A DNA stretch of 64,000 bases from Xanthomonas phaseoli pv. phaseoli (GCA_022749655.1 CP094243.1:3410001-3474000), one strand, 5' to 3'; positions 43,863-54,092 are shown, numbered from the stretch's first letter. Numbers and translations are program-made. Notes: generated by a model not told the origin, from the letters alone.

Positions 43863-44275
43863 AGCGTGCGGTTGCGGCCGTGTATTCGTCGGAGGAATAG
43901 AATATGCCGAAAATTTCATTTGCAGCACATATCTCCCCGCGCGAGGCTATCGAACGCCGCAGCAGGAGCCCCTACCTCCCGGGCGCGGTGAGAACAGACG
44001 TGACCTGCCCTTCCCAGGGTGGCAACACGCACGCCCTACACGCGGAGGTGGACGACGATGACGGCATCATGCCCGCCGATTGCAGGCCGTAGGACGGCGC
44101 ATGCGTGTACAGGCGGCACTCCCCACCGCCGGAATCCATCGCCTTCGTCGTCACGCGTTCTCCTGCGATGGTGCGCGTCGGCCGTCATGCCACGACCCGC
44201 CGTCGCGCAGCCTCCCCGACATCGCCAGCCACCGGGCCGCCAACCGCCGCTTTCCGCTCTATCGCGAGTAACCGC
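43863..44275. other. Divergent lysR/dgoA control region
   Basis: This 413-base spacer holds the perfect operator candidate at 43883-43899 and a GAAAATTTCA sequence at 43909-43918, a 10-mer also found upstream of receptor 2. The rest (about 43960-44275) has short frames without protein-like character. Confidence 0.45.
43883..43899. promoter_or_regulatory. LysR-type operator in the lysR/dgoA spacer
   Basis: TATTC-GTCGGAG-GAATA repeats the same half-sites and 7-base spacing as the palindrome at 42859. It lies 21 bases upstream of the lysR start, where autoregulatory LysR sites usually are, and about 380 bases upstream of dgoA. Confidence 0.6.
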
Positions 44276-44908
44276 ATGACTTCAGATACCACCGCCAGCC
44301 CGTTCGTCCTGCCCCTGGTCGCCATCCTGCGCGGCATCACGCCGGAGGAGACGCTCGACCATGTCGGCGCACTGATCGACGCCGGCTTCGATGCGATCGA
44401 AATCCCGCTCAACTCGCCGTGCTGGGAGCAGAGCATCGCGCTGGCGCAACGGACCTATGGCGAGCGCGCCTGGATCGGTGCCGGCACCGTGTTGCGCAAC
44501 GAAGATGTCGACACCCTGGCCGAGATCGGCGCGCGCTTCATCGTCACCCCCAACACGCGGCCGTCGCTGATCCGTCATGCGGTATCGCGCGGTCTGACCG
44601 TGGTGGCGGGTTTCGCCACCGCCAGCGAGGCGTTCGACGCCATCGACGCCGGCGCCACCATCCTCAAGCTGTTCCCGGCAGCGACCTATGGCGCGGCGCA
44701 TGTGCGCGCGCTGCGCTCGGTGCTGCCCACGCACATCCCGGTCTACGTGGTGGGCGGCGTCAGCACGCAGACCCTGGCCGGCTTCATGGCCCAGGGCGCG
44801 GCCGGTGCCGGCATCGGTGGCGAACTGTACAAACCAGCGCAATCCCTCCAAACAACCCAAACCCACGCACGCGCCTTCGTGCAGGCCTACCAGGAACTGC
44901 AAGGATGA
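44276..44908 (+). CDS. dgoA: 2-dehydro-3-deoxy-6-phosphogalactonate aldolase
   Basis: The enzyme splits KDPGal into pyruvate and glyceraldehyde-3-phosphate, the last step of galactonate breakdown (De Ley-Doudoroff route). The 210-residue class I aldolase has [14 protein letters not shown], a Glu in [15 protein letters not shown] and the Schiff-base Lys131 in [11 protein letters not shown], then VVGGVS. I start at ATG 44276 because the longer upstream frame is arginine-rich and not protein-like. Its stop overlaps the dgoD start by ATGA, marking the first gene of a tight four-gene operon. Confidence 0.92.
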   Translation: MTSDTTASPFVLPLVAILRGITPEETLDHVGALIDAGFDAIEIPLNSPCWEQSIALAQRTYGERAWIGAGTVLRNEDVDTLAEIGARFIVTPNTRPSLIRHAVSRGLTVVAGFATASEAFDAIDAGATILKLFPAATYGAAHVRALRSVLPTHIPVYVVGGVSTQTLAGFMAQGAAGAGIGGELYKPAQSLQTTQTHARAFVQAYQELQG

Positions 44909-46053
44909 AGATCACCCGCCTCACCACCTACCACGCCGCGCCACGCTGGCTGTTCCTCAAGGTCGAGACCGACGAGGGCATCACCGGGTGGGGAGAGCCG
45001 GTCATCGAAGGACGCGCACGTTCGGTGGAGGCCGCCGTGCACGAACTGGCCGGCTATGTGGTCGGCAAGGATCCGGCGCGCATCAACGACCTGTGGCAAA
45101 CCCTGTACCGCGCCGGCTTTTATCGTGGCGGCGCGATCCTGATGAGCGCCATCGCCGGCATCGACCAGGCGTTATGGGACATCAAGGGCAAGACGCTGGG
45201 CGTGCCGGTGTACGAGCTGCTGGGCGGGCTGGTGCGCGATCGCATGAAGACCTACCGCTGGGTCGGCGGCGACCGCCCGGGCGCCATCATCCAGCAGATC
45301 ACCGACTACCGCGCGCTGGGCTTTGACACCTTCAAGTTCAACGGTACCGAAGAAATGAAGCTGATCGACAGCGCGCGCGCCGTCGATGCGGCGGTGGTCA
45401 AGGTGGCCGAAATCCGCGAAGCCTTCGGCAACAGCATCGACTTCGGCATCGACTTCCACGGCCGTGTCGGCGCGCCGATGGCCAAGGCGCTACTGCGCGA
45501 GCTGGAGCCGTTCAAGCCGCTGTTCGTCGAAGAGCCGGTACTGGCCGAACAGGCCGAGTATTACCCGCGCCTGGCCTCAAGTACCTCCATTCCGCTCGCC
45601 GCCGGCGAGCGCATGTTCTCGCGCTTCGAATTCAAGAATGTGCTGTGCGCCGGCGGCATCGGCATGGTGCAACCGGACCTGTCGCATGCCGGCGGCATCA
45701 CCGAATGCGTCAAGATCGCCGCGATGGCCGAAGCCTACGATGTGGGCTTCGCACCGCATTGCCCGCTCGGCCCGATCGCACTCGCCGCGTGTCTGCACGT
45801 GGACTTCGTTTCGCACAACGCCGTGCTGCAGGAACAGAGCATCGGCATCCACTACAACGAAGGCGCGGACCTGCTCGACTACGTCATCAACAAAGACGAT
45901 TTTCACTGCGTGGATGGCAGCATTGCGGCCCTGCCCAAACCCGGGCTCGGTGTGGAGATCGACGAAGACATGCTCAAGCGCGCAAACGAAAATCCGCCCG
46001 ACTGGCGCAACCCGGTGTGGCGCCACAGCGATGGCAGCATCGCCGAATGGTGA
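44905..46053 (+). CDS. dgoD: D-galactonate dehydratase
   Basis: This enolase-superfamily enzyme dehydrates D-galactonate to 2-keto-3-deoxygalactonate. The 382-residue protein begins [38 protein letters not shown] and shows [14 protein letters not shown] (metal Asp and catalytic His), [10 protein letters not shown] (metal Glu), [12 protein letters not shown] (metal Glu) and [19 protein letters not shown] (catalytic His). ATGA overlap with dgoA and a short overlap with the next gene indicate translational coupling. The length and motifs fit the family closely. Confidence 0.95.
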   Translation: MKITRLTTYHAAPRWLFLKVETDEGITGWGEPVIEGRARSVEAAVHELAGYVVGKDPARINDLWQTLYRAGFYRGGAILMSAIAGIDQALWDIKGKTLGVPVYELLGGLVRDRMKTYRWVGGDRPGAIIQQITDYRALGFDTFKFNGTEEMKLIDSARAVDAAVVKVAEIREAFGNSIDFGIDFHGRVGAPMAKALLRELEPFKPLFVEEPVLAEQAEYYPRLASSTSIPLAAGERMFSRFEFKNVLCAGGIGMVQPDLSHAGGITECVKIAAMAEAYDVGFAPHCPLGPIALAACLHVDFVSHNAVLQEQSIGIHYNEGADLLDYVINKDDFHCVDGSIAALPKPGLGVEIDEDMLKRANENPPDWRNPVWRHSDGSIAEW

Positions 46054-46958
46054 GCACGCCCGAACACACCGCCGTGCTGGCGGTCGACAGCCGCTGCACG
46101 CATGGCGAAGGCGTGTTGTGGTGCGAGCAGCGCCAGGCGCTTTACTGGGTCGACATCAGCGAAAAACGCCTGTGGCGGCACCACCCGGCCAGCGCGCAGA
46201 CGCGCTACTGGACGCTGCCCGACCGCCCCGGCTGCATCGGCCTGATGGACGACGGCCGCGTGCTTGTCGCACTGGCCAAGGCAATCGGCATTGTCGATCC
46301 GGACACCATCGAAGCAGACGCGCTGCCCTTCGAAAAACTGGCCGACGTGGAAGCGGACAACCCGCTCACGCGCAGCAACGATGGTCGCGTCGACCGGCAT
46401 GGCAATCTGGTGTTCGGCACCATGGACGAGCACGACAGCAAGGCCGCACGCGGTGCGTTCTACCAATTTTCGCTGAAGCACGGCTTGCGTGCCCTGCCGT
46501 TGCCGGGCGTTTCGATCCCCAATTCGATCTGCTTCAGCCTCGACGGCCGCACCATGTATTACTGCGATTCGGTGCGCCCGCAGATCCTGTGCTGCGATTA
46601 CGACCCGCAGACGGCACAAACCAGCAACACGCGTGTGTTCACCACCCTCGATCGCGATGACGCCGAGCCGGACGGCTCGGTCATCGACAGCGAAGGCCAC
46701 CTGTGGAATGCGCAATGGCGTGCGTCGCGGGTGGTGCGTTATCGCCCCGACGGCAGCGTGGAGCGCATCGTGCAGCTGCCGATCAAGCATCCTACCTGCA
46801 GCGCCTTCGGCGGCGCGGCACTGGATCGCCTGCACGTGATCAGCTCGCGCCTGGACCATAGCGCCGATGAGCTGGCCCGCATGCCCGAGGCCGGCAGCCT
46901 GTTCGTCTGCGATCTGGCCATCGCCGGCCTGCCCGAAAACCGGGTAGCGGGCGCGTGA
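46047..46958 (+). CDS. SMP-30/gluconolactonase family lactonase
   Basis: This 303-residue six-bladed propeller belongs to the SMP-30/gluconolactonase family and in this operon probably hydrolyses galactono-lactone to galactonate. It shows [19 protein letters not shown] (metal Glu), [20 protein letters not shown] (metal Asn), [21 protein letters not shown] and [16 protein letters not shown] (metal Asp), all expected in the family. The start is ATG 46047, inside the end of dgoD; GTG 46050 is equally possible. It supplies the lactonase step that a periplasmic or cytoplasmic galactose dehydrogenase would require. Confidence 0.88.
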   Translation: MVSTPEHTAVLAVDSRCTHGEGVLWCEQRQALYWVDISEKRLWRHHPASAQTRYWTLPDRPGCIGLMDDGRVLVALAKAIGIVDPDTIEADALPFEKLADVEADNPLTRSNDGRVDRHGNLVFGTMDEHDSKAARGAFYQFSLKHGLRALPLPGVSIPNSICFSLDGRTMYYCDSVRPQILCCDYDPQTAQTSNTRVFTTLDRDDAEPDGSVIDSEGHLWNAQWRASRVVRYRPDGSVERIVQLPIKHPTCSAFGGAALDRLHVISSRLDHSADELARMPEAGSLFVCDLAIAGLPENRVAGA

Positions 46959-47833
46959 TCGCCATCGACTGGGGCACCAGCAGCCTGCGCGGCTATCTGC
47001 TCGATGCCGACGGCACGGTCCGTGAACAGCGCCGCGGTAGCGACGGCATCCTGGCCTGCCAGGGCCGCTTCGACGATGTGCTGGCTGGCCTGATCGACGG
47101 CTGGGACGGCCCGCTGCTGCTCTCGGGCATGATCGGCAGCCGCAATGGCTGGGTCGAGCAACCTTACCTGCCCTGCCCGGCCGACACCGCCGCGCTCGCC
47201 CGGGCGATGCGCTGCTACGACGGCTTGTTGCCGGACCGCGCGCTGTGGTTCGTGCCCGGCGTCAGCAGCGGGGAACAGGCCGGCGTGCCCGATGTGATGC
47301 GTGGCGAAGAAACCCAACTGGTCGGGCTGATCGCCGCACTCGGCGACGGCGCGCATGTCGCCTGCCTGCCTGGCACGCACAGCAAATGGGCGCGGATCGA
47401 CAACGGTCAGCTGACAGGCTTTGCGACGGTCATGACCGGCGAGTTGTACGCTGTGCTGCGTCAGCACAGCATCCTCGGCAAGCTGATGGACGACGATCAT
47501 GCCGGGCTGGACGCTGACGCGTTCCTGCAAGGTGTCGACCGCAGCAACGACCCCGGCGGCCTCAGCCACCACCTGTTCGGCACCCGCACGCTCGGCCTGT
47601 TCGAACGCCTGTCCTCCGCGGCGCTGCCGTCCTACCTCTCGGGCGTGCTAATCGGCCACGAACTGCGCGAGCACCGCGGCGGTCACGCCATCGTGCACCT
47701 GGTCGGCAGCCCTTCCTTGGCGCAACGCTACGCGTTGGCGCTGCAGCATCTGGGCATCGAAAGCCGGCAGCATCCGGAAGATCTGGCCGCGGCCGGGTTG
47801 TTCGCGCTGGCCAGGCAACGCGGACTGGCCTGA
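46955..47833 (+). CDS. dgoK: 2-dehydro-3-deoxygalactonokinase
   Basis: DgoK phosphorylates 2-keto-3-deoxygalactonate to the substrate of DgoA. The 292-residue ASKHA-fold kinase begins at GTG 46955 ([20 protein letters not shown], phosphate-1 motif), and has LLLSGMIGSRNGWVEQPYLPCP, VPGVSS, MRGEETQLVGL and the CLPGTHSKWARID segment that defines the family. Its start overlaps the lactonase stop by GTGA. It closes the dgo operon. Confidence 0.93.
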   Translation: MIAIDWGTSSLRGYLLDADGTVREQRRGSDGILACQGRFDDVLAGLIDGWDGPLLLSGMIGSRNGWVEQPYLPCPADTAALARAMRCYDGLLPDRALWFVPGVSSGEQAGVPDVMRGEETQLVGLIAALGDGAHVACLPGTHSKWARIDNGQLTGFATVMTGELYAVLRQHSILGKLMDDDHAGLDADAFLQGVDRSNDPGGLSHHLFGTRTLGLFERLSSAALPSYLSGVLIGHELREHRGGHAIVHLVGSPSLAQRYALALQHLGIESRQHPEDLAAAGLFALARQRGLA

Positions 47834-47916
47834 CAGCCCGGCACCAAAAACGCCGACAACTCCACACCCATCACGCGACTGCTTTAGAATTGGAAGGCTA
47901 AACGCTGGATTCCGCC

Positions 47917-48240
47917 ATGCCTTTTGTTGTCACCGAAAACTGCATCAAGTGCAAATACACCGACTGCGTCGAGGTTTGTCCGGTGGATTGCTTCCACGTC
48001 GGCCCGAACTTCCTGGTCATCGACCCGGACGAGTGCATCGACTGCACCCTGTGCGAGCCGGAATGCCCGGCCAACGCGATCTATCCCGAAGACGATGTGC
48101 CGGCCGGCCAGGAGGCCTTCGTGGCACTCAACGCCGAACTCGCCAAGGCCTGGCCCGTGCTGACGGTGCGCCAGGAGCCGGCGCCGGATGCTGCCGAATG
48201 GGATGGCAAGCCTAACAAGTTGCCGCTGCTGCAGCGCTGA
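47917..48240 (+). CDS. fdxA: Ferredoxin FdxA (7Fe, 3Fe-4S plus 4Fe-4S)
   Basis: A 107-residue cytoplasmic electron carrier of the Azotobacter ferredoxin I type. The start is [29 protein letters not shown], with the cysteine spacing of a 3Fe-4S site, and [16 protein letters not shown] forms the 4Fe-4S site. The C-terminal extension (about residues 60-107) is normal for this class. It stands alone between dgoK and a bidirectional terminator. Its redox partner is unknown. Confidence 0.92.
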   Translation: MPFVVTENCIKCKYTDCVEVCPVDCFHVGPNFLVIDPDECIDCTLCEPECPANAIYPEDDVPAGQEAFVALNAELAKAWPVLTVRQEPAPDAAEWDGKPNKLPLLQR

Positions 48241-48320
48241 GTTACGCGACCGGGCGCGGCCCGGAGCCACACCGCTGCACGCACCTGGCAGTGCAGTTGC
48301 CATCGACTCCGCACAAACGC

Positions 48321-48347
48321 AAAACGGGCGCCCAGGGCGCCCGTTTT
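48321..48347. terminator. Bidirectional terminator between fdxA and bamC-like gene
   Basis: AAAACGGGCGCC-CAG-GGCGCCCGTTTT is a perfect 12-base-pair hairpin with A and T flanks, serving the two converging genes. Confidence 0.8.
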
Positions 48348-48371
48348 GCTATCCATCAAACCGAACCGGCC

Positions 48372-48890
48372 TCAGCCGCCCAGCTTGCTCTTCAGCGAGG
48401 AGATCACCGCCACCGGCGCGGCCGCCGTGGCCGGCATGCCACGCGGGTCCACTGCCGACACATAGCTGCCCGCGTCGACCTTGACCACGCGCACCAGGAA
48501 GCTGGAACCCTCGTAGCTCACGTCATAGGAACCGAGCATCTGCGCCTTGCTGGCAATGGTCAGGCCCGGGATATCGGCCAGTGCCGCGCCCACCTTGGCA
48601 AACACCTCGTCGCGCTCGCCCGGCACGGTGAAACCGCTGTTGGCGCTCGCCGACGGCGGCGTGTTGCTGTTCTGCTGCGTGGTGGAGGCCAGGGTCGGCA
48701 CCTTCATCGCACCGGAGGTGTCGGGCAGGTTCAGATCCGGCGGCACTTCCAGCGGGCGGGCTTCCGGTGCCAGCGCATAGTCGCCGCGCGCGCCCTTGTG
48801 AAACCAGCTGCAACCGCTCGTGGCGGCGACGGTGGCGGTCGCCAGCAACGCGAGCGACAGCACGCGGACGGGGGAAACGGAATGACGCAT
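48372..48890 (-). CDS. BamC/NlpB-like lipoprotein (DapX)
   Basis: A 172-residue outer-membrane lipoprotein: [30 protein letters not shown] carries a lipobox with Cys at about residue 27. The [20 protein letters not shown] stretch is the conserved BamC N-terminal segment that binds BamD. The rest is short: one BAM-C-like domain ([37 protein letters not shown]). It lies just downstream of dapA on the same strand, as nlpB follows dapA in enterobacteria. I call it BamC-like because only one C-terminal domain is present. Confidence 0.75.
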   Translation of the reverse strand: MRHSVSPVRVLSLALLATATVAATSGCSWFHKGARGDYALAPEARPLEVPPDLNLPDTSGAMKVPTLASTTQQNSNTPPSASANSGFTVPGERDEVFAKVGAALADIPGLTIASKAQMLGSYDVSYEGSSFLVRVVKVDAGSYVSAVDPRGMPATAAAPVAVISSLKSKLGG

Positions 48891-48906
48891 CGATAGATCT
48901 CCTGGG

Positions 48907-49815
48907 TCAGGCCGCGAGCATTTCGCGGCTGGAAAGTGCTTCCAACGCAATGGCGTCGGCGGCAAGGCGGTCGGCGGCAGGCTGGTGCGCCGCAGAAAGA
49001 GGCAGCAGCGGCAAGCGCAGGCCGTGACCGATCCCGGCGCTGCTGCAGCAGCGCCTTGACCGGGATGGGATTGGATTCGATGCCGCAGAAGCTGTGGTAT
49101 TCGCTCAGCCGCGTGTCCCAGGCAGTGGCAGCATCGCGCTGGCCGTCGCGGGCCAGATCGCACAGGCGCCGGTACGCCGCCGGCAAGGCGTTGGAGGCCA
49201 CCGAGATCAGCCCGGCAGCGCCGGACAACATCGCGTGCGCCGCGCTGCCATCGTCGCCGCTGAGCACTGCAAAACTGTCGCTGCGCAGCGCCACCAGCGC
49301 GGCGACGCGCTCGGGTTCGCTAAGCGCTTCCTTGATGGCGACGATGTTCGGATGACCCACCAGCTCGGCCACCGTCTCCGGCAACAAGTCGCAACCAGTA
49401 CGGCCCGGCACGTTGTACAGCACCACCGGCAGGCCGCCTTCGTTGGCCACCGCCAGAAAGTGCGCCTTCAACCCGGCCTGGGTCGGACGCACGTACGGCG
49501 GCGTCACCACCAGCGCGTACTGCGCGCCCAGCGCCGCAGCGCGACGGGTTTGCGCAATGGTCTTTGCCGTCCCGGACAAGCCGGTGCCGGCCAGCACCGG
49601 CACACGGCCGGCCACCTGTGCCACAGCCGCGCGCAGCAGCGTGTCGTATTCGTCGTCGCTCAATGCCGCCGCTTCGCCGGTGGAGCCGGCAACCACGATT
49701 CCCTGCACGCCACCGTGCAACTGCTGCTCCAGCAGCCGCCGCCAGGCATCCAGGTCGAGTGCGCCATCGGGACCGAAGGGGTCGCCAGCGCGGTGATGAT
49801 GCCGGAAAGGGACAA
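48907..49815 (-). pseudogene. dapA: 4-hydroxy-tetrahydrodipicolinate synthase, two frameshifts
   Basis: DapA condenses pyruvate and aspartate semialdehyde, the committed step to lysine and diaminopimelate. The likely start is a TTG at 49815 ([15 protein letters not shown]…). The core is present: [41 protein letters not shown] (catalytic Tyr) and [10 protein letters not shown] (Schiff-base Lys). One C is missing near 49780 (ACCCC for ACCCCC) and one extra base occurs near 49040 (CAGCGCCGGG); with both corrected the protein has 302 residues and ends SSREMLAA. The gene is usually essential, which argues for sequencing errors. Confidence 0.85.
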
Positions 49816-49959
49816 GATTCTGCTGCTCTTACGTGACAGGAAAAGGCCCGCGCGCACGCGGGTTGCGACCGCCTGCATGTTACTTGCGGCGCGAAACCAC
49901 GGGCAAGTATGCTGGTCGCCGCCAGGGCGCCTGCCCGGGCGGCCATTCAGCCTGATGCA

Positions 49960-50534
49960 ATGCCGGAAGCCCCTTTGACCGACTCTACACCCCGGCCTTC
50001 GCCGACCGAAAATCACCTCCTGATCAACGCCTACACGACGCATCCGGAGTCCCCCTGTTGCCCGTCACTCGCCGCATCGCCGACAGCGGCTGCAATCTCG
50101 TGGATGCCCGTCTGGCCACGGTGGGGCGCGACGTCTCGGTCACCGCACTGGCCACCGGCTCCTGGGATTCGGTCGCCAAGCTCGAAGCCATGCTGACCCG
50201 GCTCGAACGCGAAGAAGGACTGAAACTGGTGTGGTACCGCACCGGCCCCAAGCAGACCCAGTCCAACCTGCTGCCCTACATCGTCGAAGTGATCGCCGCC
50301 GACAAGCCGGGCATCCTGTTCCAGCTGGCCGATTTCTTCGACCGCCAGGGCATCACCATCGAAAACCTGCAGAGCACGCGCTACCGCGCCATGCAGACCG
50401 GCGCGGAGATGTTTTCGGCGCAGGTGACGATCGGCGTGCCGGCCAACATGCACATCGCCGCATTGCGCGATGATTTCCTGGAATTCTGTGATCACCTCAA
50501 TCTCGACGCGATCATGGATCCGATGAAGTTCTAA
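49960..50534 (+). pseudogene. gcvR: GcvR-like ACT-domain regulator, one frameshift
   Basis: This is a glycine cleavage system repressor-type protein with two ACT domains. The reading starts MPEAPLTDSTPRPSPTENHLLINAYTTHPESP and should continue LLPVTRRIADSGCNLVDARLATVGRDVSVTAL, but a missing C in the run at about 50052 breaks it. The second ACT domain (LPYIVEVIAADKPGILFQLADFFDRQGITIENLQSTRY) is intact. Corrected length is 191 residues; a TTG at 49975 is an alternative start. A dapA-gcvR divergent pair followed by bcp is the usual order in gammaproteobacteria, which supports the call. Confidence 0.78.
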
Positions 50535-50545
50535 GGCACCCATCA

Positions 50546-50896
50546 ATGGCCATCGCGATCTCTGCGCTAAAACAGATGTTCGACCACATCCGCTCCGAGA
50601 CCGATTGGAATCTCGACGGCCCGCTGCGCTGGGAATACTTCTTCGCCGATCCTGCGCAGGAGCCGCTGCAGAAGCTCGCCGAGCAACTGACCCAGGACGG
50701 CTATCGCGTCATCGACATCTTCCTCGGCGAACGCGACGAAGACGATGGCGATGACGAAGAGTCGTACTTCCTGCATGTGGACAAGAAGGAACACCACACC
50801 ATCGAGTCGCTGAATCAGCGCAATGCGCAGTTCGACGCACTTGCCAAACGCTTCCATGTGGCTGCTTATGATGGGATGGACGTCGGCCCGGCATGA
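50546..50896 (+). CDS. RraB-like ribonuclease E inhibitor family protein
   Basis: A 116-residue acidic cytoplasmic protein with the RraB fold pattern: RWEYFFADPAQEPLQKLAEQLTQDGYRVIDIFLGERDEDDGDDEESYFLHVDKKEHHTIESLNQRNAQF. RraB binds RNase E and limits RNA decay, and the family has an acidic loop and a ferredoxin-like core. The gene sits 11 bases after gcvR in the same direction and before bcp. Function is by family resemblance only. Confidence 0.7.
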   Translation: MAIAISALKQMFDHIRSETDWNLDGPLRWEYFFADPAQEPLQKLAEQLTQDGYRVIDIFLGERDEDDGDDEESYFLHVDKKEHHTIESLNQRNAQFDALAKRFHVAAYDGMDVGPA

Positions 50897-50933
50897 CCGC
50901 GCCGTACGCCCCTCCACTTTGGGCTGAGCAACG

Positions 50934-51416
50934 ATGACCGACGCTGTGCTGGAATTACCCGCTGCAACCTTCGATCTGCCGCTGGCGCTGTCCGGCGGCA
51001 CCCAGACCACCCTGCGCGAGCATGCCGGCAAATGGCTGGTGCTGTACTTCTACCCGAAGGACAGCACGCCCGGCTGCACCACCGAAGGCCTGGACTTCAA
51101 CGCGCTGCTGCCGCAGTTCAAAAAGGCCGGCGCGGTGGTGTTGGGCGTTTCGCGCGATTCGGTGAAGTCGCACGACAACTTCTGCGCCAAGCAAGGCTTC
51201 ACCTTCCCGTTGATCAGCGACAGCGATGAAGCGCTATGCCGCGCCTTCGACGTGATCAAGGAAAAGAACATGTACGGCAAGCAGGTGCTCGGCATCGAGC
51301 GCAGCACCTTCCTGCTCTCGCCCGAGGGGCGCATCGTGCAGCAATGGCGCAAGGTCAAGGTGGCCGGCCATGCCGAGGCCGTGCTGGCCGCGTTGAAGGC
51401 GCACGCCAAACAGTGA
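50934..51416 (+). CDS. bcp: Thiol peroxidase, BCP/PrxQ type
   Basis: A 160-residue peroxiredoxin that reduces hydrogen and organic peroxides. YFYPKDSTPGCTTEGLDF contains the peroxidatic Cys48. The usual resolving Cys five residues later is absent (Leu there), but a second Cys occurs at position 84 (HDNFCAKQGF), the spacing of the 'alpha-3' PrxQ subclass seen in Xylella. It is in the gcvR-rraB-bcp-phoH run. The frame is intact. Confidence 0.92.
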   Translation: MTDAVLELPAATFDLPLALSGGTQTTLREHAGKWLVLYFYPKDSTPGCTTEGLDFNALLPQFKKAGAVVLGVSRDSVKSHDNFCAKQGFTFPLISDSDEALCRAFDVIKEKNMYGKQVLGIERSTFLLSPEGRIVQQWRKVKVAGHAEAVLAALKAHAKQ

Positions 51417-51498
51417 CACCCCTCGCTTCCCGCGTCCTCCATCACCCTGCCCCGGCAGGCGTGTTGGCTCGCCCCTGCTCCATCACTTGGAAGACCCA

Positions 51499-52895
51499 AT
51501 GACCCGAGGCAAGCGCATCTACGTGCTGGACACCAACGTGCTGATGCACGATCCCACCGCGCTGTTCAAGTTCGAGGAACACGATGTGTTCCTGCCGATG
51601 CAGGTGATCGAGGAGCTCGACAATGCCAAGAAGGGCACCTCCGAAGTCAGCCGCAATGCACGCCAGGTCAGCCGGTTCCTGGACGAATTGCTGGAAAACA
51701 CCAACGCCGAGCAGATCCAGGCCGGCATCCTGCTCAGCCATCCGCAGGGCATCCAGCTCAAGGGCCAGGCCGCGATCGGCCGGCTGTTTTTCCAGATCAA
51801 GCCGATCGATCCGGGCCGCACCTTCGGCGAAATGCTGCCGGACAACAAGATCCTGGCCTCGGTGCTGGCGCTGCGCGAAGAAAACCCGGATGTGCCGGTC
51901 ATCCTGGTGTCCAAGGACATCAACCTGCGTATCAAGGCCTATATCAGCGGCCTGGTCGCCGAGGACTATCAGAACGACCGTGCGCTGGACGATTTCAGCC
52001 TGCTGTTCACCGGCGCCATCGAGCTGCCGGAAGACTTCTGGCAGAAGCACAACGAAGATCTGCGCAGCTGGAACGAGCGCGGCCGCACCCATTACGAAAT
52101 CGTCCTGGCCGAGGATGAAGACTGGTATCCGAACCAATACCTGTACCTGCCCGGCGAAGATGAAGTGGAGCTGCGCGTGGCCAAGGTGGGCGGCGGCAAG
52201 GCCACCTTGTGCCTGGTCGACGATTTCCGCAGCGGGCCGCATGCGGTCTGGGGCATCGTGGCACGCAACCGCGAGCAGAATTTCGCGCTCAACGCGCTGA
52301 TGGACCCGGAAATCGACTTCGTGACCCTGCTCGGCACCGCCGGCACCGGCAAGACCCTGCTCGCACTGGCTGCCGGCCTGGCGCAGACCATGGACCAGCA
52401 GCGTTACCGGGAAATCATCATGACCCGCGCCACCGTCAGCGTGGGCGAAGACATCGGCTTCCTGCCCGGCACGGAAGAAGAAAAGATGACCCCGTGGATG
52501 GGCGCACTGACCGACAATCTGGAAGTGCTCACGCACAACCAGGAAGGCGGCTCGTGGGGCCGTGCGGCCACCAACGACCTGCTTGCCAGTCGCATCAAGA
52601 TCCGCTCGATGAACTTCATGCGCGGCCGCACCTTCCTGTCGCGCTACCTGATCCTGGACGAGGCGCAGAACCTCACGCCCAAGCAGATGAAGACGCTGAT
52701 CACCCGTGCCGGCCCCGGCACCAAGATCGTGTGCCTGGGCAACGTCGAACAGATCGACACCCCTACCTCACCGAAACCACGTCGGGGCTGACCTACGCGG
52801 TGGATCGCTTCAAGGCCTGGCCGCATAGCGCGCATATCACGCTGCGTCGCGGCGAGCGCTCGCGTCTGGCCGACTTCGCGTCGGAGGTGTTGTGA
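51499..52895 (+). pseudogene. phoH: PhoH-family ATPase with PIN domain, frameshift near the C-terminus
   Basis: PhoH2-type protein: an N-terminal PIN ribonuclease domain (RIYVLDTNVLMHDPTALFKF, VIEELDNAKKG with catalytic acids, LVSKDINLRIKA) is followed by a PhoH ATPase with LLGTAGTGKTLLAL (Walker A) and YLILDEAQNLTPKQMKT (Walker B). Such proteins are RNA helicase/nucleases. I start at ATG 51499 (MTRGKRIYVL). The frame breaks at about 52766: NVEQIDTP should run on [19 protein letters not shown], but one C is missing from the CCCCC run. Corrected length is 465 residues, and the stop then overlaps the next gene's ATG by one base. Confidence 0.88.
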
Positions 52896-53377
52896 TGCGC
52901 GCATATCGCGGCGCGTTGGCGCTCGCGGTGATCGCGCTGGCCGGCTGCGCCAGCACGCAGGGGCCAGCCAGCGTGCCGACCAATCTCAAGAATGGCCAGT
53001 CCTGGATCATCACCCGGCAGAGCGTGGCCGAGCAGGTGTTGCAGACCTGCTCGCGCGACAGCCCGGCGCGGCATCCCGGCCAGATCAGCGGCTATTGGGC
53101 GCCGAGCCATCAGCAAATCGAACAGCTCGAAGCGCGGCAGGATGCGTTGACGCCCACCATTGCCGAGCCGCGCGAGTTCGACCGCCAATACGTGGGTGTG
53201 GTGATCCAGGGCCAGCAGTTGATCTACATCAACGCCTTCAAGCTCCCCAACGACCCGCCGGTGAAACCGGCGAGGGAAGCGATCCAGGTCTGCGACGGCG
53301 GCAGCACGTTCTGGGGCGCGCTGTACGACCCGCAGACCGGCGCGTTCTCGCAGATTGCAATCAACGGTAGCCCCTGA
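52895..53377 (+). CDS. Lipoprotein of unknown function
   Basis: The 160-residue product starts [20 protein letters not shown], a lipoprotein signal with Cys at about residue 18. The rest is soluble, with [19 protein letters not shown] and [11 protein letters not shown] segments and two further Cys (residues about 53 and 132) that could pair. The ATG overlaps the phoH stop (TGATG), so the two are coupled. I do not recognise the family. It is common in Xanthomonadaceae as a hypothetical lipoprotein, I believe. Confidence 0.65.
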   Translation: MRAYRGALALAVIALAGCASTQGPASVPTNLKNGQSWIITRQSVAEQVLQTCSRDSPARHPGQISGYWAPSHQQIEQLEARQDALTPTIAEPREFDRQYVGVVIQGQQLIYINAFKLPNDPPVKPAREAIQVCDGGSTFWGALYDPQTGAFSQIAINGSP

Positions 53378-53383
53378 CCCGAG

Positions 53384-54055
53384 ATGGGAATCCTGCTGCC
53401 GCGCTGGGTCTGGATTGGCGCGGTGGCATTGTCGGCCGTGGCCGGCATGGTCAATGTGGTGGGCTACCTGGGCTCCGAGCACCAGGTGGTCAGCCACCTC
53501 ACCGGCACGACCAGTCTGCTTGGCGTTGCCCTGGCGCAAAACACCGCACCGGATATCGGCTTTCTCTGCGGCGTCCTCATCGCCTTCTGCGCAGGCGCCA
53601 TGCTCAGCGGACTGATCATCGAGGACGATGTCTTGCGGCTTGGACAGCGCTACGGCGCTGCGCTGATGATCGAGGCGCTGCTGTTGCTGGGCGCGACTGC
53701 GCTGTTCAAGTTGCATCATGTCGGCGGCGTCCTGTGCGCCGCTGGCGCCTGCGGCCTGCAGAATGCGATGGCGACCAGCCTCAGCGGCGCCGCGGTCCGC
53801 ACCACGCATTTGAGCGGCATGTTTACCGACCTGGGCATCGGCCTGGGACACCTGCTGCGCGGGCGCCCGCTGCAGGTGCGCCGCCTCACGCTGAGCGCGC
53901 TGATCATCAGCGGCTTTCTCGGCGGCAGCATCCTCGGTACCTTGCTGTTCCAGCGCTGGCAGTACGACGCGCTCTACCTGCCCGCCGGCCTCACCGGATC
54001 GACCGGCGCCGGCTATGTCGCCTACCTGCAATGGCATCGCTGGCGCACAGGATGA
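53384..54055 (+). CDS. DUF1275 (YoaK-like) membrane protein
   Basis: A 223-residue inner-membrane protein with about six hydrophobic helices. The opening [22 protein letters not shown] and [13 protein letters not shown] match the DUF1275 signature, and [33 protein letters not shown] is the highly conserved mid-protein motif. The family function is unknown. It begins 6 bases after the lipoprotein gene. Confidence 0.85.
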   Translation: MGILLPRWVWIGAVALSAVAGMVNVVGYLGSEHQVVSHLTGTTSLLGVALAQNTAPDIGFLCGVLIAFCAGAMLSGLIIEDDVLRLGQRYGAALMIEALLLLGATALFKLHHVGGVLCAAGACGLQNAMATSLSGAAVRTTHLSGMFTDLGIGLGHLLRGRPLQVRRLTLSALIISGFLGGSILGTLLFQRWQYDALYLPAGLTGSTGAGYVAYLQWHRWRTG

Positions 54056-54092
54056 TGCGCACATCCTCCGGCCAGCAGTGCAGAATCGCCAC

